Of a stretch of 64,000 nt of DNA, positions 37,457 through 45,286 are shown piece after piece. Positions within the stretch are counted from its first letter, which is position 1; each line of letters opens with the position of its first letter. The translations under genes were made by a program, and so were the position numbers. Below the pieces are notes generated by a model. The model was not told the origin of the DNA, did not search any database, and was given only the letters and a program-made list of their open reading frames with translations. Where the stretch lies: NCBI RefSeq assembly GCF_047675955.1, contig NC_132911.1, positions 73,255,133 to 73,319,132 of the forward strand, written 5' to 3'. The stretch comes from Chlorocebus sabaeus. Lineage: Eukaryota > Chordata > Mammalia > Primates > Cercopithecidae.

Positions 37457-37781
37457 ATAACCTAAATGGGTCAGGTGGAGTGGCTCAAGCCTGTAATCCT
37501 AGCACTTTGGGAGGCCAAGGTGGGTGGATCACGAGGTCAGGAGATTGAGACCATCCTGGCTAACACGGTGAAACCCCATCTCTAGTAACAATACAAAAAA
37601 TTAGCTGGGCGTGGTGGTGGACACCTGTAGTCCCAGCTACTCAGGAGACTGAGGCAGGAGAATGGCATGAACCCAGGGAGCGGAGGTTGCAGTGAGCCAA
37701 GATCACACCACTGCACCATTCCAGCCTGGGTGACAGAATGAGACTCTGTCTCAAAAAAGAAAAAAAAAAAGTACCCTAAGT
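37457..37781 (+). mobile_element. Alu (AluS/Y-like), sense, inside THE1 internal region
   Basis: Alu body about 37469-37770: 'gtggctcaagcctgtaatcc', 'ggatcacgaggtcaggag', 'gcaggagaatggcatgaacc', A-rich tail to 37770. Flanks 37457-37467 (ATAACCTAAAT) and 37771-37781 (GTACCCTAAGT) match at 8 of 11, a worn duplication. Confidence 0.92.
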
Positions 37782-38124
37782 TATCTCTCTCAAGTTCTAA
37801 GTTTCACGAATCTCTAGGTCAGGTAAAAAATGCTGCCAGTCTCTGTTAAAACCTAACAAGGTCACCTTTGCTCCAGTTTCCAACAAGTTCCTCATCTCCA
37901 TCTGAGACCACCTCAGCCTGGACCTTATTATCCATATCGCTATCAGCATTTTGGGCAAAGCTATTCAACAAGTCTCTAGGGAGTTCCAAACTTTCCAACA
38001 TTTTCCTGTCTTCTTCTGAACCCTCCAAACTGTTCCAACCTCTGCCTGTTACCCAGTTCCAAAGTCTCTTCCACATTTTCGGGTATCTTTTCAGCAATGT
38101 CCCACTCTACTGGTACCAATTTAC

Positions 38125-38478
38125 TGAATTAGTTCATTTTCACTCTGCTGATAAAGACATGTCCAAAACTGGAAAGAAAAAGAGGTTTAATTGGGCTTAC
38201 AGTTCCACACGGCTAGGGAAGGTCTCACAATCATGGCAGAGGGCAAAAGGCATTTCTTACATGGCGGTGGCAAGAGAGAATGAGGAACAAGCAAAAGCGG
38301 AAACCCCTGATAAAACCATCAGATCTCATGAGACTTATTCACTATCACAAGAATAGCATGGGAAAGACAGGCTCCCATGATTCAGTTACCTCTCCCTGGG
38401 TCCCTCCCACAACATGTGGGAATTCTGGGAGATACAATTCAAATTGAGATTTGATGTGGACACAGTCAAACAATATCA
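38125..38478 (-). repeat. THE1-type LTR (5' LTR in element sense)
   Basis: Starts TGAATTAGTTCATTTTCACT and ends AATATCA. It is followed directly by L1PB ORF1 text at 38479. Confidence 0.9.
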
Positions 38479-39049
38479 GAGGTTGAATATAGAACCCCAA
38501 TCACTTCTAGCTTGTAGGGTTTCTGCCTAGAAATCTGTTAATCTGATAGGTTTTCGTTTATAGGTTAACTGATGCTTTTGCTTCACAGCTCTTTCTTTTC
38601 TTTGTCTTTACTTTAGATAACCTGTTGACTATGTGCTTAGTGATGATCTTTTTGCAGTGAATTTTCTGGGTATTCTTTGAGCTTCTTGTATTCAGAGTTT
38701 TAGATCTCTAGCAAGGCCAGGGAAGTTTTCCTCGATTATTCCCTCAAATATGTTTTCCAAACTTTTAGATTTCTCTACTTCCTGAGAAACACCAATTATT
38801 CTTATGCTTGCTTTTTAAATCTAATCCCAAATTTATTGGAGGTTTTTTTCATTTTTTACAAAATTATTTTTTCTTTGTTTTTGTTAGATTGGGTTAATTC
38901 AAAAGCCTTGTCTTCAAGCTGTGAAGTTGTGTTCTGTTTGTTTGTTTTCTCCTTGTTTAGTCTGTTGAAATTTTCCAGTGTATTTGGTATTTCTCTAAAT
39001 GTCTTTCATTTCCAGAACTTGTAATTTTTTTTCTTTATGATATCTATTT

Positions 39050-39065
39050 CTGTGGAGACTTTTTC
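39050..39065. repeat. Target-site duplication of the young L1, left copy
   Basis: CTGTGGAGACTTTTTC, identical to 45271-45286. Confidence 0.97.
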
Positions 39066-39337
39066 TTTTTTTTTTTTTTTTCATTTTATTTTATTTATTT
39101 ATTTATTTATTTTAAATTAATTAATTTATTATTATTATACTTTAAGTTGTAGGGTACATGTGCACAACATGCAGGTTTGTTACATATGTATACTTGTGCC
39201 ATGTTGGTGTGCTGCACCCATCAACTCGTCATTTACATCAGGTATAACTCCCAATGCTATCCCTCCCCCCTCCCCCCTCCCCATGATAGGCCCCGGTGTG
39301 TGATGTTCCCCTTCCCGAGTCCAAGTGATCTCATTGT
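39066..39337 (-). other. L1 3' UTR, G-rich tract and A-rich tail
   Basis: In element sense, 39282-39261 is four or more G-runs (GGGGAGGGGGGAGGGGGGAG), the conserved quadruplex-capable tract of L1 3' UTRs. The tail is compound: AATAATAATAAATTAATTAA, then repeated TAAA units, then A16 (39081-39066). Such a patterned tail fits A-tail mutation after insertion or untemplated additions at integration. Confidence 0.9.
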
Positions 39338-42300
39338 TCAGTTCCCACCTATGAGTGAGAACATGTGGTGTTTGGTTTTCTGTTCTTGTGATAGTTTGCT
39401 AAGAATGATGGTTTCCAGCTGCATCCATGTCCCTACAAAGGACACAAACTCATCCTTTTTTATGGCTGAATAGTATTCCATGGTGTATATGTGCCACATT
39501 TTCTTAATCCAATCTGTCACTGATGGACATTTGGGTTGATTCCAAGTCTTTGCTATTGTGAATAGTGCTGCAATAAACATACGTGTGCATGTGTCTTTAT
39601 AGCAGCATAATTTATAATCCTTTGGGTATATACCCAGTAATGGGGTGGCTGGGTCATATGGTACATCTAGTTCTAGATCCTTGAGGAATCGCCATACTGT
39701 TTTCCATAATGGTTGAACTAGTTTACAATCCCACCAACATAGTAAAAGTGTTCCTATTTCTCCACATCCTCTCCAGCACCTGTTGTTTCCTGACTTTTGA
39801 ATGATCGCCATTCTAACTGGTGTGAGATGGTATCTCATTGTGGTTTTGATTTGCATTTCTCTGATGGCCAGTGATGATGAGCATTTTTTCATGTGTCTGT
39901 TGGCTGTATGAATGTCTTCTTTTGAGAAATGTCTGTTCATATCCTTTGCCCACTTTTGGATGGGGTTGTTCGTTTTTTTCTTGTAAATTTGTTTGAGTTC
40001 TTTGTAGGTTCTGGATATTAGCCCTTTGTCAGATGAGTAGATTGCAAAAATTTTCTCCCATTCTGTAGGTTGCCTGTTCACTCTGATGGTAGTTTCTTTT
40101 GCTGTGCAGAAGCTCTTTAGTTTAATGAGATCCCATTTGTCAATTTTGGCTTTTGCTGCTGTTGCTTTTGGTGTTTTAGACATGAAGTCTTTGCCCATGC
40201 CTATGTCCTGAATGGTACTACCTAGGTTTTCCTCTAGGATTTTTATGGTATTAGGTCTAACATTTAAGTCTCTAATCCATCTTGAATTAATTTTCGTATA
40301 AGGAGTAAGGAAAGGATCCAGTTTCAGCTTTCTACTTATGGCTAGCCAGTTTTCCCAGCACCATTTATTAAATAGGGAATCCTTTCCCCATTTCTTGTTT
40401 CTCTCAGGTTTGTCAAAGATCAGATGGCTGTAGATGTGTGGTATTATTTCTGAGGACTCTGTTCTGTTCCATTGGTCTATATCTCTGTTTTGGTACCAGT
40501 ACCATGCTGTTTTGGTTACTGTAGCCTTGCAGTATAGTTTGAAGTCAGGTAGCATGATGCCTCCAGCTTTGTTCTTTTGACTTAGGATTGTCTTGGAGAT
40601 GCGGGCTCTTTTTTGGTTCCATATGAGCTTTAAAGCAGTTTTTTCCAATTCTGTGAAGAAGCTCATTGGTAGCTTGATGGGGATGGCATTGAATCTATAA
40701 ATTACCTTGGGCAGTATGGCCATTTTCACGATATTGATTCTTCCTATCCATGAGCATGGTATGTTCTTCCATTTGTTTGTGTCCTCTTTGATTTCACTGA
40801 GCAGTGGTTTGTAGTTCTCCTTGAAGAGGTCCTTTACATCCCTTGTAAGTTGGATTCCTAGGTATTTTATTCTCTTTGAAGCAATTGTGAATGGAAGTTC
40901 ATTCCTGATTTGGCTCTCTGTTTGTCTGTTACTGGTGTATAAGAATGCTTGTGATTTTTGCACATTAATTTTGTATCCTGAGACTTTGCTGAAGTTGCTT
41001 ATCAGCTTAAGGAGATTTTGGGCTGAGACAATGGGGTTTTCTAAATAAACAATCATGTCATCTGCAAACAGGGACAATTTGACTTCTTCTTTTCCTGACT
41101 GAATCCCCTTGATTTCTTTCTCTTGCCTGATTGCCCTAGCCAGAACTTCCAACACTATGTTGAATAGGAGTGGTGAGAGAGGGCATCCCTGTCTTGTGCC
41201 GGTTTTCAAAGGGAATTTTTCCAGTTTTTGCCCATTCAGTATGATATTGGCTGTGGGTTTGTCATAAATAGCTCTTATTATTTTGAGGTACATTCCATCA
41301 ATACCGAATTTATTGAGCGTTTTTAGCATGAAGGGCTGTTGAATTTTGTCAAAAGCCTTTTCTGCATCTATTGAGATAATGATGTGGTTCTTGTCTTTGG
41401 TTCTGTTTATATGCTGGATTATGTTTATTGATTTGCAAATGTTGAACCAGCCTTGCATCCCAGGGATGAAGCCCACTTGATCGTGGTGGATAAGCTTTTT
41501 GATGTGTTGCTGAATCCGGTTTGCCAGTATTTTATTGAGGATTTTTGCATCGATGTTCATCAGGGATATTGGTCTAAAATTCTCTTTTTTTGTTGTGTCT
41601 CTGCCAGGCTTTGGTATCAGGATGATGTTGGCCTCATAAAATGAGTTAGGGAGGATTCCCTCTTTTTCTATTGATTGGAATAGTTTCAGTAGGAATGGTA
41701 CCAGCTCCTCCTTGTACCTCTGGTAGAATTCAGCTGTGAATCCATCTGGTCCTGGACTTTTTTTGGTTGGTAGGCTATTAATTATTGCCTCAATTTCAGA
41801 GCCTGCTATTGGTCTATTCAGGGATTCAACTTCTTCCTGGTTTAGTCTTGGAAGAGTGTAAGTGTCCAGGAAATTATCCATTTCTTCTAGATTTTCCAGT
41901 TTATTTGCGTAGAGGTGTTTATAGTATTCTCTGATGGTAGTTTGTATTTCTGTGGGGTCGGTGGTGATATCCCCTTTATCATTTTTAATTGCATCGATTT
42001 GATTCTTCTCTCTTTTCTTCTTTATTAGTCTTGCTAGTGGTCTGTCAATTTTGTTGATCTTTTCAAAAAACCAACTCCTGGATTCATTGATTTTTTGGAG
42101 GGTTTTTTGTGTCTCTATCTCCTTCAGTTCTGCTCTGATCTTCGTTATTTCTTGCCTTCTGCTAGCTTTCGAATGTGTTTGCTCTTGCTTCTCTAGTTCT
42201 GTTAATTGCGATGTTAGAGTGTCAAGTTTAGATCTTTCCTGATTTCTCTTGTGGGCATTTAGTGCTATAAATTTCCCTCTACACACTGCTTTAAATGTGT

Positions 42301-43165
42301 CCCAGAGATTCTGGTATGTTGTATCTTTGTTCTCATTGGTTTCAAAGAACATCTTTATTTCTGCCTTCATTTCGTTATGTACCCAGTAGTCATTCAGGAG
42401 CAGGTTGTTCAGTTTCCATGTAGTTGAGCGGTTTTGATTGAGTTTCTTAGTCCTGAGTTCTAGTTTGATTGCACTGTGGTCTGAGAGACAGTTTGTTATA
42501 ATTTCTGTTCTTGTACATTTGCTGAGGAGTGCTTTACTTCCAATTACGTGGTCAATTTTGGAGTAAGTACGATGTGGTGCAGAGAAGAATGTATATTCTG
42601 TTGATTTGGGGTAGAGAGTTCTATAGATGTCTATTAGGTCTGCTTGCTGCAGAGATGAGTTCAATTCCTGGATATCCTTGTTAACTTTCTGTCTCGTTGA
42701 TCTGTCTAATGTTGACAGTGGAGTGTTGAAGTCTCCCATTATTATTGTATGGGAGTCTAAGTCTCTTTGTAAGTTTCTAAGGACTTGCTTTATGAATCTG
42801 GGTGCTCCTGTATTGGGTGCATGTATATTTAGGATAGTTAGCTCTTCCTGTTGAATTGATCCCTTTACCATTATGTAATGGCCTTCTTTGTCTCTTTTGA
42901 TCTTTGATGGTTTAAAGTCTGTTTTATCAGAGACTAGTATTGCAACCCCCGCTTTTTTGTGTTCTCCATTTGCTTGGTAAATCTTCCTCCATCCCTTTAT
43001 TTTGAGCCTATGTATGTCTCTCCTTGTGAGATGGGTCTCCTGAATACAGCAGACTGATGGGTCTTGACTCTTTATCCAGTTTGCCAGTCTGTGTCTTTTA
43101 ATTGGAGCATTTAGTCCATTTACATTTAAGGTTAAGATTGTTATGTGTGAACTTGATCCTGCCAT
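39338..43165 (-). CDS. ORF2: L1 ORF2 protein: endonuclease and reverse transcriptase, intact
   Basis: 1275 codons without a stop, the usual primate L1 ORF2p length. The AP-like endonuclease (about 1-239) nicks target DNA. Visible residues are N14, E43 in CIQETH, MGDFNTPL, SKIDHVIG and SDHS. A linker/Z region follows, then the reverse transcriptase (about 500-770), which primes cDNA from the nick. It has ILIPKPGRD, GTRQGCPLSPLLFN and the catalytic SLFADDMIVY. The C-terminal cysteine-rich segment reads CWRGCGEIGTLLLCWWDC. The histidine of the CX3CX7HX4C pattern is replaced by leucine, while the relic L1 at 1-384 keeps it. The start ATG at 43163-43165 lies 63 bases after ORF1, where translation is thought to depend on unconventional reinitiation. 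Coding capacity is clear; activity is unproven. Confidence 0.97.
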   Translation of the reverse strand: MAGSSSHITILTLNVNGLNAPIKRHRLANWIKSQDPSVCCIQETHLTRRDIHRLKIKGWRKIYQANGEHKKAGVAILVSDKTDFKPSKIKRDKEGHYIMVKGSIQQEELTILNIHAPNTGAPRFIKQVLRNLQRDLDSHTIIMGDFNTPLSTLDRSTRQKVNKDIQELNSSLQQADLIDIYRTLYPKSTEYTFFSAPHRTYSKIDHVIGSKALLSKCTRTEIITNCLSDHSAIKLELRTKKLNQNRSTTWKLNNLLLNDYWVHNEMKAEIKMFFETNENKDTTYQNLWDTFKAVCRGKFIALNAHKRNQERSKLDTLTSQLTELEKQEQTHSKASRRQEITKIRAELKEIETQKTLQKINESRSWFFEKINKIDRPLARLIKKKREKNQIDAIKNDKGDITTDPTEIQTTIREYYKHLYANKLENLEEMDNFLDTYTLPRLNQEEVESLNRPIAGSEIEAIINSLPTKKSPGPDGFTAEFYQRYKEELVPFLLKLFQSIEKEGILPNSFYEANIILIPKPGRDTTKKENFRPISLMNIDAKILNKILANRIQQHIKKLIHHDQVGFIPGMQGWFNICKSINIIQHINRTKDKNHIIISIDAEKAFDKIQQPFMLKTLNKFGIDGMYLKIIRAIYDKPTANIILNGQKLEKFPLKTGTRQGCPLSPLLFNIVLEVLARAIRQEKEIKGIQSGKEEVKLSLFADDMIVYLENPIVSAQNLLKLISNFSKVSGYKINVQKSQAFLYTSNRQTESQIRNELPFTIASKRIKYLGIQLTRDVKDLFKENYKPLLSEIKEDTNKWKNIPCSWIGRINIVKMAILPKVIYRFNAIPIKLPMSFFTELEKTALKLIWNQKRARISKTILSQKNKAGGIMLPDFKLYCKATVTKTAWYWYQNRDIDQWNRTESSEIIPHIYSHLIFDKPERNKKWGKDSLFNKWCWENWLAISRKLKLDPFLTPYTKINSRWIRDLNVRPNTIKILEENLGSTIQDIGMGKDFMSKTPKATAAKAKIDKWDLIKLKSFCTAKETTIRVNRQPTEWEKIFAIYSSDKGLISRTYKELKQIYKKKTNNPIQKWAKDMNRHFSKEDIHTANRHMKKCSSSLAIREMQIKTTMRYHLTPVRMAIIQKSGNNRCWRGCGEIGTLLLCWWDCKLVQPLWKTVWRFLKDLELDVPYDPATPLLGIYPKDYKLCCYKDTCTRMFIAALFTIAKTWNQPKCPSVTDWIKKMWHIYTMEYYSAIKKDEFVSFVGTWMQLETIILSKLSQEQKTKHHMFSLIGGN

Positions 43166-43228
43166 TATGATATTAACTGGTTATTTTGCTCGTTAGTTGA
43201 TGCAGTTTCTTCCTAGCCTTGATGGTCT
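43166..43228 (-). other. L1 inter-ORF spacer
   Basis: 63 bases between the ORF1 stop (TAA at 43231-43229 in sense) and the ORF2 ATG. The length equals the usual primate L1 spacer. Confidence 0.9.
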
Positions 43229-44245
43229 TTACATTTTGGCATGTTTTTGCAATGGCTGGTACCGGTTGTTCCTTTCCATGTTTAGTGCTTCCTTCAGGGT
43301 CTCTTGTAAGGCAGGCCTAGTGGTGACAAAATCTCTAAGCATTTGCTTATCTGTAAAGGATTTTATTTCTCCTTCACTTATGAAACTTAGTTTGGCTGGA
43401 TATAAAATTCTGGGTTTAAAATTCTTTTCTTTAAGAATGTTGAATATTGGCCCCCACTCTCTTCTGGCTTGAAGAGTTTCTGCCGAGAGATCTGCTGTTA
43501 GTCTGATGGGCTTCCCTTTGTGGGTAACCCGACCTTTCTCTCTGGCTGCCCTTAAGATTTTTTCCTTCATTTCAACTTTGGTGAATCTGGCAATTATGTG
43601 TCTTGGAGTTGCTCTTCTTGAGGAGTATCTTTGTGGCGTTCTCTGTATTTCCTGGATTTGAATGTTGGCCTGCCCTACTAGGTTGGGGAAGTTCTCCTGG
43701 ATGATATCCTGAAGAGTGTTTTCCAACTTGGTTCCATTTTCCCCCTCACTTTCAGGCACCCCAATCAGACGTAGATTTGGTCTTTTTACATAATCCCATA
43801 CTTCTTGCAGGCTTTGTTCATTTCTTTTTCTTCTTTTTTCTTTTGGTTTCTCTTCTCGCTTCATTTCATTCATTTGATCCTCAATCACTGACATTCTTTC
43901 TTCCAGTTGATCGAGCCGGTTACTGAAGCTTGTGCATTTGTCACGTATTTCTCGTGTCATGGTTTTCGTCTCTTTCATTTCGTTTATGAGCTTCTCTGCA
44001 TTAATTACTCTAGCCATCAATTCTTCCACTTTTTTTTCAAGATTTTTAGTTTCTTTGCGCTGGGTACGTAATTCCTCCTTTAGCTCTGAGAAATTTGATG
44101 GACTGAAGCCTTCTTCTCTCATCTCGTCAAAGTCATTCTCCGTCCAGCTTTGATCCATTGCTGGCGATGAGCTGCGCTCCTTTGCCGGGGGAGATGCGCT
44201 CTTATTTTTTGAATTTCCAGCTTTTCTGCCCTGCTTTTTCCCCAT
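43229..44245 (-). CDS. ORF1: L1 ORF1 protein: RNA-binding trimeric chaperone, intact
   Basis: 338 codons, the same length as human L1 ORF1p. It coats L1 RNA in the cytoplasm and has nucleic-acid chaperone activity. The start MGKKQGRKAGNSKNKSASPP and the SSSPA proline-directed site follow the family pattern. A heptad-rich coiled coil occupies about residues 50-150 (LKEELRTQRKETKNLEKKVE and onward). The RRM follows (NLRLIGVPESEGENGTKLEN, then RTPQRYSSRRATPRHIIARF). The C-terminal domain contains RLTADLSAETLQARREWGPI and ends NNRYQPLQKHAKM. RRM and CTD look almost unchanged from human L1, while the coiled coil is visibly different, which is the fast-evolving part of the protein. No damage seen. 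Confidence 0.97.
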   Translation of the reverse strand: MGKKQGRKAGNSKNKSASPPAKERSSSPAMDQSWTENDFDEMREEGFSPSNFSELKEELRTQRKETKNLEKKVEELMARVINAEKLINEMKETKTMTREIRDKCTSFSNRLDQLEERMSVIEDQMNEMKREEKPKEKRRKRNEQSLQEVWDYVKRPNLRLIGVPESEGENGTKLENTLQDIIQENFPNLVGQANIQIQEIQRTPQRYSSRRATPRHIIARFTKVEMKEKILRAAREKGRVTHKGKPIRLTADLSAETLQARREWGPIFNILKEKNFKPRILYPAKLSFISEGEIKSFTDKQMLRDFVTTRPALQETLKEALNMERNNRYQPLQKHAKM

Positions 44246-45270
44246 CTTTGTGGTTTTATCTGCCTCTGGTCTTTGATGATGGTGATGTACTGATGGGGTT
44301 TTCGTGTAGGTGTCCTTCCTGTTTAATAGTTTTCCTTCTAACAGTCAGGACCCTCAGCTGTAGGTCTGTTGGAGATTGCTTGAGGTCCACTCCAGACCCT
44401 GTTTGCCTGGGTATCAGCAGCAGAGGCTGCAGAAGATAGAATATTTCTGAACAGCGAGTGTACCTGTCTGATTCTTGCTTTGGAAGCTTCCTCTCAGGGG
44501 TGTACTCCACCCTGTGAGGTGTGGGGTGTCAGACTGCCCCTAGTGGGGGATGTCTCCCAGTTAGGCTACTCAGGGGTCAGGGACCCACTTAAGCAGGGAG
44601 TCTGTCCCTTCTCAGATCTCAACCTCTGTGTTGGGAGATCCACTGCTCTTCAAAGCTGTCAGACAGAGTCATTTGCATCTGCAGAGCTTTCTGCTGCGTT
44701 TGTTATTGTTTACTGTGCCCTGTCCCCAGAGGTGGAGTCTACAGAGACAGGCAGGTTTCCTTGAGCTGCTGTGAGCTACACCCAGTTCAAGCTTCCCAGC
44801 AGCTTTGTTTACCTACTTAAGCCTCAGCAATGGCGGGCGCCCCTCCCCCAGCCTCGCTGCTGCCTTGCCGGTAGATCACAGACTGCTGTGCTAGCAATGA
44901 GGGAGGCTCCGTGGGTGTGGGACCCTCCCGGCCAGGTGTGGGATATGATCTCCTGGTGTGCCTGTTTGCTTAAAGCGCAGTATTGGGGTGGGAGTTACCC
45001 GATTTTCCAGGTGTTGTGTGTCTCAGTTCCCCTGGCTAGGAAAAGGGATTCCCTTCCCCCTTGCGCTTCCCAGGTGAGGCAATGCCTCGCCCTGCTTCAG
45101 CTCTCGCTGGTCGGGCTGCAGCAGCTGACCAGCACCGATAGTCTGGCACTCCCCAGTGAGATGAACCCAGTACCTCAGTTGAAAATGCAGAAATCACCGG
45201 TCTTCTGTGTCGCTCACGCTGGGAGTTGGAGACTGGAGCTGTTCCTATTTGGCCATCTTGCTCCGCCCCC
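44246..45270 (-). promoter_or_regulatory. L1 5' UTR with internal promoter and antisense promoter region
   Basis: About 1025 bases, GC-richer than the surroundings. The element begins GGGGGGCGGAGCAAGATGGC in sense. CAAGATGGCC at 45260-45251 is the conserved YY1 site that positions transcription start. The region also corresponds to the human L1 antisense promoter, so plus-strand transcription out through 45270 into the flank is possible. It appears complete and undisrupted. Confidence 0.88.
44830..44874 (+). pseudogene. L1 ORF0 start with early stop
   Basis: On the strand opposite to L1, ATG at 44830 opens MAGAPPPASLLPCR and then TAG at 44872-44874. The start and first residues match the primate L1 ORF0 position and beginning. 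The human frame continues to about 70 codons, so this copy would make only a 14-residue peptide. It is antisense to the L1 5' UTR, within the antisense promoter region. Confidence 0.7.
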
Positions 45271-45286
45271 CTGTGGAGACTTTTTC
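45271..45286. repeat. Target-site duplication of the young L1, right copy
   Basis: CTGTGGAGACTTTTTC, identical to 39050-39065. It directly follows the L1 5' end. Confidence 0.97.

Larger units (their letters stand above)
35907..38478 (-). mobile_element. THE1-type MaLR provirus (LTR-internal-LTR), antisense
   Basis: A complete nonautonomous ERVL-MaLR element. LTRs lie at 35907-36259 and 38125-38478, with an internal region between them that matches the THE1 internal text in reverse ('gtttccatacatcttctgaa', 'caggctcaacaccacgtgc', 'cttctgaaccctccaaactg'). It carries an Alu at 37469-37770. Short relic frames (37049-37453 and 37846-38097, reverse) are broken; there is no functional gag. Flanking GAAGC (35902-35906) and GAGGT (38479-38483) look like a five-base duplication with two transitions. 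The host is L1PB ORF1. Confidence 0.92.
39066..45270 (-). mobile_element. Full-length L1 with two intact ORFs, antisense
   Basis: A 6.2-kb LINE-1 of L1PA-like organisation. In element sense it has a 5' UTR (45270-44246), ORF1 (44245-43229), a 63-base spacer, ORF2 (43165-39338), a 3' UTR with a G-rich tract, and an A-rich tail (39113-39066). The start is complete (GGGGGGCGGAGCAAGATGG in sense), and a perfect 16-bp duplication flanks it. It sits in ORF1 of an older L1PB in the same orientation. The uninterrupted frames mark recent insertion. Divergence from human L1PA in the ORF1 N-terminal half suggests a cercopithecid lineage. Confidence 0.97.

Noticed and set aside
37868..38356. 162-codon plus-strand ORF
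   Set aside because: Lies antisense across the THE1 internal region and LTR; a shadow of a repeat.
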